Positions 6,319 through 14,715 of a stretch of 23,279 nt of DNA are shown here, piece after piece. This DNA is from DATKEU01 sp035544495 (lineage in GTDB: Bacteria; Myxococcota_A; Polyangia; Fen-1088). The number at the start of each line of letters is the position of its first letter. Position 1 is the stretch's first letter. The DNA lies in assembly GCA_035544495.1 (NCBI GenBank), contig DATKEU010000562.1:1-23279 (forward strand). The letters are read 5' to 3'. The notes beneath the pieces were generated by a model, which saw only the letters and a list, made by a program, of their open reading frames with translations, did not search any database and had not been told where the DNA came from. Both the position numbers and the translations under genes were made by a program.

Positions 6319-7398
6319 TTACCGTCGCTGGCGTCGCGATCGGCGAAGCAGCAGGAAGACGGCGAGCGTCGTGAGCGCCAGCGGAAGCTCGTGGCTGCCA
6401 GCGGGTGCGCCGTCGTTGGCCACGGCCAGCCGGCAGCCGCCGCCCGAATGCGCGCTCGGCGCCGCGGCGCCACCGGTGCCGGGCGCGCCGTTGCCGTTTC
6501 CGCCGGTGCCGGCTCCAGCGGCGCCGCCGCCTCCGCCGTTCTGGCCACCCGCGCCACCCGGTCCCGCGGCATCGCCCGGGCCTGGGCCACCCCCCGTTGC
6601 GCCGCCCAGGTCGGCGGGACCGCCGTCGGTCACGGCAGCGTCGGTGGCGCCTGCGTCGACGCTGATGTCCACCGGGCTGGTCGCGACCCCCGTCGCCCCC
6701 CAGAGGACCAGGAAGCCATCCGCGGATCTCTGGAACGTGACTCCCTTGAGGGTCTTCCCGGCCATCGGCGCCAGCTCGACGCCCGTGATGTGGTGGCCGC
6801 CGACCTCGGTCACCGTCGTGTTCAGGCTCCACTTGGAAAGGTTGGGAGCGAGATTGAAAATCACCGGATCGTTCGCGGGAATGGCGGCGGCGTAATCAGG
6901 CACTTTCACCATCTTCGTCTCCATGGTGTCGGTGTAGAGCAGATTCATGGTGACCGTCGTGCCGCCGTGGGAACCGTTGAAGAACAGGAAGAGCTTCGAA
7001 TACGTCGCCTGCGGCACGGAGAACGAGACGTCGGTGGTGGGTTGCACCTGATAGGTCTGCGGCGACGTGGCGGGCGCGTCGTTCGAGAAGTTGAGGACCA
7101 CCTCTGGATGCCGGTCGTTGGCGGCGAACCGCCCGTCATCGGGCAGCGCGTTCTCGACGGGAGCACCTTTCATCTTGGCAACCGCCGCCGTGACGAACGC
7201 GTTCTGAAGAGTCGCCAGACCGTCCGTGTGCAGATTCCACGGCACGATCATCCCGTTGGTCAGAGTCGTCACGCACCGCTTGTCGATCAATCCAGCGAGA
7301 GAGATTTGCACGACGGTATCGGCGCGGGATGTCTTGACCATGAGTGTGCAGGGCGCGGCGGCGAGGAACACGGAGATGATTCGAGCGATCCGGCTCAT
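6319..7398 (-). CDS. Exported protein with MYXO-CTERM-like C-terminal anchor
   Basis: 359 residues. A signal peptide (about 1-26, ending SRADT) leads into a domain of about 230 residues with alternating strands (VVLNFSNDAPATSPQTYQV, YSKLFLFFNGSHGGTTVTMN, HHITGVELAPMAGKTLKGV). This part resembles a carbohydrate-binding-like beta-sandwich, but I do not recognise a named family. Residues about 255-318 are a Gly/Ala/Asp-rich linker. The tail is SGGGCRLA (Cys322), then a short hydrophobic helix (about 337-351) and RRSRRQRR. A Cys motif, a helix and Arg at the extreme C-terminus is the tripartite MYXO-CTERM signal for surface sorting in myxobacteria. ATG 7398 is supported by AGGGGG upstream. It stands alone; function unknown. 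Confidence 0.8.
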   Translation of the reverse strand: MSRIARIISVFLAAAPCTLMVKTSRADTVVQISLAGLIDKRCVTTLTNGMIVPWNLHTDGLATLQNAFVTAAVAKMKGAPVENALPDDGRFAANDRHPEVVLNFSNDAPATSPQTYQVQPTTDVSFSVPQATYSKLFLFFNGSHGGTTVTMNLLYTDTMETKMVKVPDYAAAIPANDPVIFNLAPNLSKWSLNTTVTEVGGHHITGVELAPMAGKTLKGVTFQRSADGFLVLWGATGVATSPVDISVDAGATDAAVTDGGPADLGGATGGGPGPGDAAGPGGAGGQNGGGGGAAGAGTGGNGNGAPGTGGAAAPSAHSGGGCRLAVANDGAPAGSHELPLALTTLAVFLLLRRSRRQRR

Positions 7399-7552
7399 AC
7401 GAGTGACCCCCTGTGACGGTTCGCGCCGCGCGCGCCGAACAACGGCCGGACAGCCGGCGTTGGCTTCAGCCGACGAGCACTGAACATCCGATGAGCGACG
7501 GATTATGACGACGATCGCGCGTGCGGGCAACCGGCGCCGGGAAGGGCGGCTC

Positions 7553-7573
7553 GCGCGCGATCTCATCGCGCGC
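7553..7573 (-). terminator. Perfect GC hairpin downstream of the barrel-like protein gene
   Basis: GCGCGCGAT (7553-7561), a 3-base loop, and ATCGCGCGC (7565-7573) form a perfect 9-bp stem, starting 9 bases after the stop of the minus-strand gene at 7583. There is no T-run after it, so it could act as an intrinsic terminator only poorly; it may instead stabilise the 3' end of the message or work with Rho. Confidence 0.4.
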
Positions 7574-7582
7574 CGCTTGACG

Positions 7583-8335
7583 TCATCCGGTTGCGAACGA
7601 CCAGGTGAAACCGAGGCGCGCTTCGAAGGTGTCGCTGGCCGGACCCACGCTGTCCGTGGCGCGGGCCAGCCGCACGGCCGCGTCCAACGCCAGCGATTCG
7701 CGAATCGGCCAGATGGCGCCCGCCAGCGCCGAGAGCGTGCGCGTCCCGCCCCTGTCCCAGTCGATGAAGGCCTCGGCGACGGGTCGGACTGGCCAGGCGC
7801 CCGGGCCCTCCGCGATGAGTCCAGCAAACAGCTCGGCGGTGCGCCGCCGGCTGAGCGACGCGGCGCCGTTCGCGTGCAGCGTGGCGTTCGTCCAGCGCTG
7901 CGAGACGATCGTCGCCACCTCGCCGCCGACGGCGCGGTCGCCGCTCTCCGGCAGCAGCACCGTCCACTCGCTGGCCACGCTGACGCCGGGCATGCCTTGC
8001 AAGGAGCCGGTGCGCATCAGCCACTTGACGCTAAGCTGCGTATCCACCAGATGAATGCGCGACTGACCGGCCGGTGGATCGACGTCAATCGCGTTGCGTC
8101 CCGCGAGCACCAGCTCCAGGCGGCGGGCGAACCCCCAGTTCGCGACCAACGCCGGCGCGACGATCGCGCGCTCGGTGCCGGCGCGCAGATAGCCGGCGGG
8201 ACCAATCTCGAGCTCGATCTCGTGCAGCGCCGCCACGTCGGCGTCCGTGCCGTCGAACGGGCGATAGGCCAGCGCCGGCCCGCACAAGAGAAGCAGCGAC
8301 GCGACGGCGGCGACGCACGCGGCAGCGATCTTCAT
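7583..8335 (-). CDS. Exported, probably outer-membrane beta-barrel protein
   Basis: 250 residues: a signal peptide (MKIAAACVAAVAS...GPALA, cleaved at about 23) and mature start YRPFDGTDADVAALHEIELE. The mature part is a series of alternating amphipathic strands (GYLRAGTERAIVAPALVANW, LELVLAGRN, LSVKWLMRTG) ending in Trp-Ser-Phe (LGFTWSFATG), close to the aromatic C-terminus of outer-membrane barrels. It resembles the transporter-like barrels annotated near metabolite and metal systems, but the substrate is unknown. The ATG at 8335 has no good Shine-Dalgarno; an in-frame GTG at 8356 is an alternative. It is divergent from the beta-propeller gene by 42 bases. Confidence 0.75.
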   Translation of the reverse strand: MKIAAACVAAVASLLLLCGPALAYRPFDGTDADVAALHEIELEIGPAGYLRAGTERAIVAPALVANWGFARRLELVLAGRNAIDVDPPAGQSRIHLVDTQLSVKWLMRTGSLQGMPGVSVASEWTVLLPESGDRAVGGEVATIVSQRWTNATLHANGAASLSRRRTAELFAGLIAEGPGAWPVRPVAEAFIDWDRGGTRTLSALAGAIWPIRESLALDAAVRLARATDSVGPASDTFEARLGFTWSFATG

Positions 8336-8377
8336 CCAGAGCGCAATTGAACACACATTCCCGATGGGAGGTCGACA

Positions 8378-9523
8378 ATGAATGCAAGGCGCCTGCTCGT
8401 GTTGGCGGCACTCGCCGCCGGGGGAGACGCGATCGGCGCCGCGCCACCCGCCGGCGAGCTGGTGGCGCTTCCGGGCGGGGAAGCGGGCATCGGGTTCGAT
8501 GATCTTCGCTATTCGGCGCGGCTGCACCGGGTTCTGGTTCCGGGCGGGGGCACCGGAAACCTGTATCTCGTCGACCCCGACACGCGCGCGGTGACGGTCA
8601 TCGGCGGCTTCGGCGCCGTCGCACGCCGCGGAGGCGGCCACGAGGACGGTCCAACGTCCGTCGATGAAAGCGGCGGCCTGCTGTACGTGATCGATCGAAC
8701 CAGGCACCTGCTGGACGTCGTCGATCCGGTGGCGAAGCGCATCGTCGCCTCGGCGCGGCTGGCCGCCGGGCCCGATTACGTCCGCGTCGTCGAATCACGG
8801 CGCGAGCTCTGGGTGACCGAGCCCGACGCCGACCAGATCGAAATCTTCGCGCTGGCGGCGACAGCGGGCGCGCCGCCGGTGCACGCCGCAGTCGTCTCCG
8901 TGCGCAACGGTCCTGAGTCGCTGGTCATCGACGAGGCGCGCGGTCGCGCGTACACGCACCGGTGGCAGGCGTCGACGGTGGCGATCGATCTCGCCAGCCG
9001 GAAGATCGTCGCCGAGTGGCAGAACGGCTGCGCCGCCGCGCGCGGGATCGCCCTGGACGGCGAACGCGGGTTCTTGTTCGCGGCGTGCGCGGATGGCACG
9101 ACGACGGTGCTCGATGTCAAGGCGGGTGGCCGGCGCTTGTCGACGCTGGCGCACGGGTCCGGGGTCGACGTCATCGGGTACGCGGCGCAAACGCGCCACC
9201 TGGTGCTGGCCGGCACCCGCTGTCGCTGTCTGGTCACGCTGGCCGTCGGCGCCGACGGCGCGCTGTCATTCGTCTCCGAGCAACCGGCGACCAGGACCAG
9301 TCATTGCGCCGTCGCCGACGACCGGGGACACGCCTGGTGGTGCGATCAGGATCGGGGCGCCATCTGGCGCGCGGCCGAGGCGCCGGCAGTGCGCGGCTCC
9401 GAGGGGCACGCGCCGGCCGGGCCTCGGTTGAACGACGACGGTGCGAGACGAGAGCTGGCGGGTGGCAAAAGCGAGGTGACGGCGGCGCCGGTCAAGGAGA
9501 CTCGTAGATCTCCATCTCGTTGA
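8378..9523 (+). CDS. Exported YncE-like beta-propeller protein
   Basis: 381 residues. A short signal peptide (MNARRLLVLAALAAGGDAIG) leads into seven-bladed-propeller-like repeats: LYLVDPDTRAVTVIGG, LYVIDRTRHLLDVVDP, LWVTEPDADQIEIFAL, AYTHRWQASTVAIDLASRK, FLFAACADGTTTVLDVKAG. Each has the 'lyv.d...n.v.viDl.t..vv' pattern of YncE/YVTN propellers. Such proteins are usually periplasmic ligand or cofactor carriers with no fixed reaction. ATG 8378 follows GGGAGGTC. The last 30 residues are polar and unstructured, and the final 32 bases overlap the end of the convergent gene at 9492. It is paired head-to-head with a barrel protein, suggesting joint work in the envelope. Confidence 0.78.
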   Translation: MNARRLLVLAALAAGGDAIGAAPPAGELVALPGGEAGIGFDDLRYSARLHRVLVPGGGTGNLYLVDPDTRAVTVIGGFGAVARRGGGHEDGPTSVDESGGLLYVIDRTRHLLDVVDPVAKRIVASARLAAGPDYVRVVESRRELWVTEPDADQIEIFALAATAGAPPVHAAVVSVRNGPESLVIDEARGRAYTHRWQASTVAIDLASRKIVAEWQNGCAAARGIALDGERGFLFAACADGTTTVLDVKAGGRRLSTLAHGSGVDVIGYAAQTRHLVLAGTRCRCLVTLAVGADGALSFVSEQPATRTSHCAVADDRGHAWWCDQDRGAIWRAAEAPAVRGSEGHAPAGPRLNDDGARRELAGGKSEVTAAPVKETRRSPSR

Positions 9524-10253
9524 TGGCCGTCCATCCGGCGTCATAGCCCGACGCTCCAGAGACGGTGATGCGCACGAAGCGGGTCTTTTGCGCCGCGAAT
9601 GAAACGTTGATGGTGAGGCCACCGACGGTGTTGGTGCGCTTGTCGGACAGAGTGAAGTAAGTCATGCCGTCCAGCGAGCCTTCGAGCAGGAACTGGTAGG
9701 CCCGGGACATATACGGGTACAGCACGACCGTATCGACGTTGTGGGCTGTCTGGAGATCGACGGCGTTCCATTGCGGATACACGGCCTTTCCACCGACCCA
9801 GCGGGTCACTTGATCGCCGTCGCAGATCAGCTCTGGTTCGCGGCCGACGTGCTCGATCGACGAAGCGGTGGCGGTTTTCTTGAGCGCGATGTTGGTCCTC
9901 GACCCGCCGCCGGCGACCTCCGAGCTCACCGAACCGTCCGAGGTCGGCGTGCCTCCCGCGCCCGATGTGCCCCCGGCGCCGCCCATGGGCGGCGCGCCTC
10001 CGGTCGCGCCCGCGTCGGAGGAGTCGCCGGCGTCGGAGCCGGATCCCTGTGTCGGGCCGGCGCCGCCGGTGCCGCTGCTGCCGCCCGTGCCGCTGCTGCC
10101 GCCCGTGCTGCCGCCTGATCCGGTGGTGGATCCGCCTGGCCCGCCCGGGGATGCATCGTTCGCCGAGCACGCGGTGAACGTGATCAGGCCCAATGCGAGC
10201 AGAATGGCCGGCCCGCCCGCGCGGAATGACGTCGAAAGAAGCTCGTCGCCCAT
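9492..10253 (-). CDS. Lipoprotein with F5/8-type C (discoidin-like) domain
   Basis: 253 residues. The N-terminus has a hydrophobic segment (PAILLALGLITFTAC) with a lipobox-like end (FTAC, Cys29); Phe at -3 is unusual. Residues 30-115 are a Gly/Ser/Thr spacer that includes a perfect 18-bp tandem duplication. Residues about 118-253 are a discoidin/F5/8 C fold: NIALKKTATASS, LICDGDQVTRWVGG, VDLQTAHNVDTVVLYPY, FLLEGSLDGMTYFTL, VRITVSGASG, INEMEIYE. This galactose-binding-like fold usually attaches to glycans. The ATG at 10253 has GGAGAG upstream. A longer frame begins at ATG 10370, overlapping the upstream stop (ATGA), but would put 39 residues before the signal. Last gene of the DUF1592/DUF1552 cluster. 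Confidence 0.85.
   Translation of the reverse strand: MGDELLSTSFRAGGPAILLALGLITFTACSANDASPGGPGGSTTGSGGSTGGSSGTGGSSGTGGAGPTQGSGSDAGDSSDAGATGGAPPMGGAGGTSGAGGTPTSDGSVSSEVAGGGSRTNIALKKTATASSIEHVGREPELICDGDQVTRWVGGKAVYPQWNAVDLQTAHNVDTVVLYPYMSRAYQFLLEGSLDGMTYFTLSDKRTNTVGGLTINVSFAAQKTRFVRITVSGASGYDAGWTAINEMEIYESP
10069..10104 (-). repeat. Perfect 18-bp tandem duplication in the Gly-rich linker
   Basis: Two identical 18-base copies (10069-10086 and 10087-10104), with a partial third to about 10115, encode the repeated hexapeptide GGSSGT in the linker of the discoidin lipoprotein. The identity at DNA level suggests recent slippage growth of the linker. Confidence 0.8.
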
Positions 10254-10366
10254 GGTCGGTCTCTCCGTTGCCGCCGTTGAAGGTTCGTGCAGCTTAACAC
10301 CACGAGGCGCCGGCGATGCGCGATTGGTTCCAAGACGACGCTGGCCGCCAAAAATCGCTCGACGGT

Positions 10367-11395
10367 TCATTTGCTGGACGAGCGCGTCGCGGGGCGCTGG
10401 AACAACAGCCCGTAAACGACCAGCGTATCGCCGGTGTTCCATAACCAGGGCAGCGTCAGGCGGGGCGACTCGACCAAGCTGCTCAGCGACGAAGACTTCA
10501 GCCGCGCCAGAATCGCGGCCGGGTCCCAGTCGAGCTTGATCTCGCCCGCGCCGACCTGCTCCTCGACGAAGGCCTGAATCGCCTCGCCGTCGTCTTGGTC
10601 GAGCCCCAGCAGGCCCGGGGCCCTGCGCGATCCGAACAGGTCGAAGGCCATCACCCCGTGACCGCCGGGCCGAACGGTTGCCGCCAGGGTCGCCAGGTGG
10701 ACGGCGGTGATCGCGTCGTGCAAGCGCTTCCAGTTGCTCGCCGACGTCACCCACGTGCGCCGATAGGGGATGGGCAATTGACTGAGCACGCAGGTCGACA
10801 GCACCACGTCGCTGCGGCACCCGATCTGATTCACGATCTTCTGAATCGCTTCCAGGGCGGCGCGCCCGAGCTCCCGATCATCTGGAAAGCGATCTCCCCA
10901 TTCATCCAATCGATCGATGAAGCCCGACAAGTCGATGTTGGGATGAAGAGCGACGGCATCGCGTCTGGACGCGGGAAAGCTCTCGCGGCCGCGCTCGAGC
11001 GCTTCGGGATCGATGTCCACCAGATGGATCCCCGAAAACTCCGTCGCCAGCCGTTCCGTGTCGAGGTCGTTGCAATTTCCAGCGCCAAGGATGCAGATGT
11101 CTCGCCCTTGCCCGGCGCCGGCGGCCGCGAGCAAGGACATCAGTCGTTCGCGGTGCCCGGCGTACTGCCGCCAGTTTTGCTGGAAGTTCCGGTTCACGCC
11201 GACCTGATGACCCAGGGCCCGCGACGCGGACTCCAGCACGCGGCTGTGCGCGTCGGACTGATGCCGCTTCAGGCAAGCCGCCGAGCACGCCAGAACCGGC
11301 GTCTCGCCGCACAGGTCACAGACACGCCGCGGTGGTGACAGACAGCCGCAACTGGCGACCGTCACCCCGCTTGCGCTGTCCGCGCCCTGGATCAC
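10367..11395 (-). CDS. Zinc-finger / class I SAM-dependent methyltransferase-like fusion
   Basis: 342 residues from a GTG directly abutting the DUF1552 stop. Residues 26-50 hold C26, C29, C37, C41, H45 and H50 (CDLCGETPVLACSAACLKRH), a cross-brace arrangement like HIT/MYND-type fingers. Residues 98-130 look like a Rossmann methyltransferase: ICILGAGNCNDLD as the glycine loop (motif I) and IHLVDIDPEAL with acidic D127 (motif II). Later parts, VVLSTCVLSQLP and VRPGGHGVMAFDLF, fit motifs IV-VI. No signal peptide, so cytoplasmic. Its substrate is unknown. A GGAGAAGG upstream supports this start, though downstream GTGs exist. It is unusual to see this in a cluster of exported proteins. Confidence 0.75.
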   Translation of the reverse strand: MIQGADSASGVTVASCGCLSPPRRVCDLCGETPVLACSAACLKRHQSDAHSRVLESASRALGHQVGVNRNFQQNWRQYAGHRERLMSLLAAAGAGQGRDICILGAGNCNDLDTERLATEFSGIHLVDIDPEALERGRESFPASRRDAVALHPNIDLSGFIDRLDEWGDRFPDDRELGRAALEAIQKIVNQIGCRSDVVLSTCVLSQLPIPYRRTWVTSASNWKRLHDAITAVHLATLAATVRPGGHGVMAFDLFGSRRAPGLLGLDQDDGEAIQAFVEEQVGAGEIKLDWDPAAILARLKSSSLSSLVESPRLTLPWLWNTGDTLVVYGLLFQRPATRSSSK

Positions 11396-12955
11396 TTAAA
11401 ACGGAGCGCCTTCTCCAACCTTGACGTAGGGAAGCACGGCGCCGCTGTAGAAACGAGGATCCTTCATGGTGGGGGCCATGGCGTTCAGCTCGCCGAAGCT
11501 GTCGAGAATCGACGCCAGCAGATCGTTGTTCGACCTGTCCGGATTGCCGATCGACTGCTGGTCCTGCAGCGCATTGTTCGTGAACGTATTGTTGAAACGC
11601 AGCGCCTTGCCCTGCTTGAAGTAGCCCCCGTTGCTGCCCGCGAGCACGATCGGAACGTTGGTGCTGACGTGAGCCTGTCCGTCGCTCATGCAGCTGGTGT
11701 ACATGAGCAGAGAGTTGTCGAGCAGGGTGCCAGTGCCTCCCGAGTCCGGAATCGCGTTCATCTTGGTGATCATCGAGTTGACCTGGGACGCGTACCAGGT
11801 GTCGATCTTCAACAGCTGGGCGTCCTGAGCGTGAGAGAGCCCGTGGTGACCTCCCGTCACGCCCGGGATCCAGCTCATGACCTTGTCCCACTCGCTGTTG
11901 GCCCACTGGAAGGTGACGAGGTTGGTGAGCCCGCACGCCAGCGCGTGCACCATGATGTCGATCATCAGGCCGCCGACGGTGGTGAAGTTCTTCACGTCCT
12001 GGGCCCAGGCATGCGTCGCGACGGCGCTCATCGGATTCACACCAGCGGCGGCGGGCGCCGGCGGTAGGGTGCAGCCCACGTTGGTCTGAAAGACCGCCGT
12101 CAGTTGCTGCTCGATGGCTCGAATTCCCGCCTGATGCTGCTGAAGCAGCTGCCAATCAGCCTTGCTGAGCTTCGGCTGCAGGCGCGTGAAGTCACTCTGG
12201 ACGGTGTCGAGAACACTGGAGTCCATGATTTGGCGGATGTTCGGTCCACTGGCGGCGCCTGTCGTCGCCACTCCGTTGAAGAGCTGATTGAAGATCGCGA
12301 AGGGATCCACGGCCGGCGGCAGCGGCATCTTGGGTCCCGAGTAGCTGAGCCGCTTGTCGACGTAGCGATCGGCCAGGTTCTCGTCGACGTTGACGCCCAG
12401 CTGGAGCGACGGGAACTTGAGCCCTTGGCCATAGGGCGTGGCCGCCAGGACCTGATCGAGCGAGATTCCGTTGGCCAGCCCGGCGTTCTCGTTGTTCTGA
12501 GTGCCGCCGATGAGCACCGTGCCGGTCAGGATGCAGCCCATCCCTTTTTGGTGGCCGCCGGGATGCTGTATCCCATCGACCGAGCTGACCGGCCCGAGGC
12601 CGTCGGCGACGCCCTGGAAATGCTTCCGCGCCGCGACGTACGAGATTCGGTCCAGGATGAGGAGCTTGCTCGCGTTGGGGACGAGCGGGTTGAGCGAGCA
12701 GGTCGGCGCCGACATCGCGGTGTTGGCGGGCCCCGTCGTGAGGTCGAGCTGACTGCCCGCGACCGGGATTCGCCAGTCCTGGTACCGCATGCCGTTGGGG
12801 GTATACACGGTGATGAAGCGCCTCTTGGGGAGGGCCGCCGCGTGTCCGAGCTTGGTCTCGTACAAGCTCTCCATCCCCACCAGGAGGGGAGCCGCCACGG
12901 CAGAGACACCGATATCGCGCAAAAAGCGCCTTCGAGTCACGAGCGGACTTCGCAT
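11396..12955 (-). CDS. DUF1552 protein, Tat-type export signal
   Basis: 519 residues from ATG 12955, preceded by GAGG at 6 bases; a GTG 12 bases earlier (12967) overlaps the upstream stop as GTGA and is an alternative. The N-terminus VTRRRFLRDIGVSAVAAPLL is a twin-arginine-like signal. The body matches the DUF1552 family over its full length: FITVYTPNGMRYQDW, HPGGHQKGMGCILTG, SLDQVLAA, PSLQLGV, LVTFQWANSEWD, GGHHGLSHAQDA, NSLLMYTSCMSDGQAH. Asp/His-rich strings suggest metal binding in a sulfatase/phosphatase-like fold, which is inference. Members of this family regularly sit beside DUF1592 proteins in Myxococcota and Planctomycetes, but their reaction is not established. Confidence 0.9.
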   Translation of the reverse strand: MRSPLVTRRRFLRDIGVSAVAAPLLVGMESLYETKLGHAAALPKRRFITVYTPNGMRYQDWRIPVAGSQLDLTTGPANTAMSAPTCSLNPLVPNASKLLILDRISYVAARKHFQGVADGLGPVSSVDGIQHPGGHQKGMGCILTGTVLIGGTQNNENAGLANGISLDQVLAATPYGQGLKFPSLQLGVNVDENLADRYVDKRLSYSGPKMPLPPAVDPFAIFNQLFNGVATTGAASGPNIRQIMDSSVLDTVQSDFTRLQPKLSKADWQLLQQHQAGIRAIEQQLTAVFQTNVGCTLPPAPAAAGVNPMSAVATHAWAQDVKNFTTVGGLMIDIMVHALACGLTNLVTFQWANSEWDKVMSWIPGVTGGHHGLSHAQDAQLLKIDTWYASQVNSMITKMNAIPDSGGTGTLLDNSLLMYTSCMSDGQAHVSTNVPIVLAGSNGGYFKQGKALRFNNTFTNNALQDQQSIGNPDRSNNDLLASILDSFGELNAMAPTMKDPRFYSGAVLPYVKVGEGAPF

Positions 12956-12963
12956 CGTATTCC

Positions 12964-14715
12964 TCACTGTACGTTCAACCGGTAAAGGAAAACGTCAGCC
13001 TGCGTGAGTCCGAGGAGGACTTGCGTCAGGTTTTCCTGCGACTGTGAGAAAGCGCTTTGCAGCTTCGCGAGCGCCGCGGAATCCGCGCTGGCGGTGTCTC
13101 GCTTGGCTGCGTACTGGTAGAGCTCCTGGATGAGGCAATTGGAGATCTGCTCATCGTGGGCACCCAGGTTGCTGGCAAACTGAACCGCGCTCATCGTCGG
13201 CCCGTTCAGAGCCGCGTCGCTGGCGCCGACGACGACCAGATCGCTGGTCTTCACCGGCTGCTGGAAGTCGTCGATCGTGCGGTACTTGCCCGTCGTGTCG
13301 TAGTTCTCGAACAGGAACCCGACCGGATTGAGTCGAGCGTGGCACGGCATGCAGTACGTCGCGTGCGACTGATCCGGCATCATCGGGTAATAGACGCCGG
13401 CGGTCAGGCGCTCGAAGTCCTGCCGCAGACTCTCGCCGGCCATCGGCGGCGAGAACGTCGGGGCCCCGATGGGCGTCGTCGCCGGCGGGTCCGGGAAGGG
13501 CTGGCAGAACAGGCGCTCCCAGACGAATCGACCGCGCCGGATCGGGTGGCTCTGGGTCTCGATGCCATAGGTCGCCATGATCGCCGGGTGCGTCAGGATT
13601 CCCGTGCGCTGCATGGGATCCGCCGCCACTTTCTGCAGGGTGGGGCTGGTCGAGTTGACACCGAAGATGGGCGCCAAGGTCGCGTTGACGTACACCTCGT
13701 TGCTCGTCAACAGGCTCTTCAGTGCTCCCGTGGGAGCCCAGAGCGCATCGTCGACCTGCGCGTTGAATGAATCGGACATCGCTTGCACGACGTCGGGCGT
13801 GTACGCGTTCGCGAACGGCCCCGGCTTCGACGACGGCAGAGCCACCAGCGTCAACCACTGGTCGTAGAAGTTGCGAAGCCCAAGATGCGCCTTGGGATCG
13901 GCGAGCATCCGTGTCGCTTCGGCCTTGATCTGATCAACCGTCGACAGTTGGCCCATCTGCGCTTTGCCGATCGCGGTCGCGTCCGGCATTGAAGCCCAGA
14001 GCAAGTACGACAATCGATTGGCCATCGAGAAGTTGGTGACCGCGACTTTGCCGGGTCCCTTGGCCTGCTCCTCGAGCTCGAGGTGATAGAGGAAATAAGG
14101 CGATTGCAGGACCGCCTCGATGACCGCCTGAATTCCGAGAGTCGGGCTTCCGCCCGGCGCCGCCGAGATGGTGTCGTTGAGCTTCGTCAGCTCCATCGTG
14201 ATGTCCGCCCAGGTGGCGGCGTCGAACGAGCGCCGATACGCCTTCTGAGTAAACGCGGGGATGAAGCAAGCGGCTCCCGCCGTGGCGGCACAGCCAAAGG
14301 ACTGCATCAGCCCCGTCATGTTCATCACGGCCTGTGAGGCGACGTAAACCGCCGCGTCATGATAGGCGCGGCTGGCGGCGTCCTGGGCGACGCTGCCGAC
14401 CATGAACCCGCCCGCCGGGGCATCGGGGTCCAGGGGCGGCACACTCGCCACCGGCGTACCCAAGAGGTCGTGAACCGTGTTGCCATATTCGGCGTTTGCC
14501 AGCCGCCAAGTCTGCTGACCGACCACGGGATCGCCAACCATGCCCCCGGGCGTTGGCATGCACGGGGTGGAAGACGGGCCAGCCCCGCAGGTGGGCATCG
14601 AGCTACTGCCGCCGCCGGCGCCGTTACCACCCGACGGATTGCTGGGCCCCACGGCACCACTGCAACCGAGCGATACTGACAGCAACACGACGGTCCAGAT
14701 TGAACGCGTAATCAT
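12964..14715 (-). CDS. DUF1592/DUF1588/DUF1585-family lipoprotein with CxxCH heme-type motif
   Basis: 583 residues from ATG 14715 (GGGAG 8 bases upstream). A lipoprotein signal ends at LGC (Cys18), followed by a short Gly/Ser spacer. The usual module order is visible: DUF1587 (RLANAEYGNTVHDLLG, about 71-86), DUF1595 (FTQKAYRRSFDAATW, QAVIEAVLQSPYFLYHLE), DUF1592 (MANRLSYLLWASMPD, NFYDQWL), DUF1588 (RTGILTHPAIM, then CMPCHARLNPVGFLFENYD) and DUF1585 near the end (LIQELYQYAAKR). CMPCH at 455-459 is a c-type heme-binding motif. The family is the fixed partner of DUF1552 proteins; together they are presumed to be an exported redox or polymer-degrading pair, not proven. First gene of the cluster. 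Confidence 0.9.
   Translation of the reverse strand: MITRSIWTVVLLSVSLGCSGAVGPSNPSGGNGAGGGSSSMPTCGAGPSSTPCMPTPGGMVGDPVVGQQTWRLANAEYGNTVHDLLGTPVASVPPLDPDAPAGGFMVGSVAQDAASRAYHDAAVYVASQAVMNMTGLMQSFGCAATAGAACFIPAFTQKAYRRSFDAATWADITMELTKLNDTISAAPGGSPTLGIQAVIEAVLQSPYFLYHLELEEQAKGPGKVAVTNFSMANRLSYLLWASMPDATAIGKAQMGQLSTVDQIKAEATRMLADPKAHLGLRNFYDQWLTLVALPSSKPGPFANAYTPDVVQAMSDSFNAQVDDALWAPTGALKSLLTSNEVYVNATLAPIFGVNSTSPTLQKVAADPMQRTGILTHPAIMATYGIETQSHPIRRGRFVWERLFCQPFPDPPATTPIGAPTFSPPMAGESLRQDFERLTAGVYYPMMPDQSHATYCMPCHARLNPVGFLFENYDTTGKYRTIDDFQQPVKTSDLVVVGASDAALNGPTMSAVQFASNLGAHDEQISNCLIQELYQYAAKRDTASADSAALAKLQSAFSQSQENLTQVLLGLTQADVFLYRLNVQ

Noticed and set aside
10254..10370. Extension of the discoidin gene to ATG 10370
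   Set aside because: It would put about 39 residues ahead of the lipoprotein signal; the ATG at 10253 has its own GGAGAG and a direct signal sequence.
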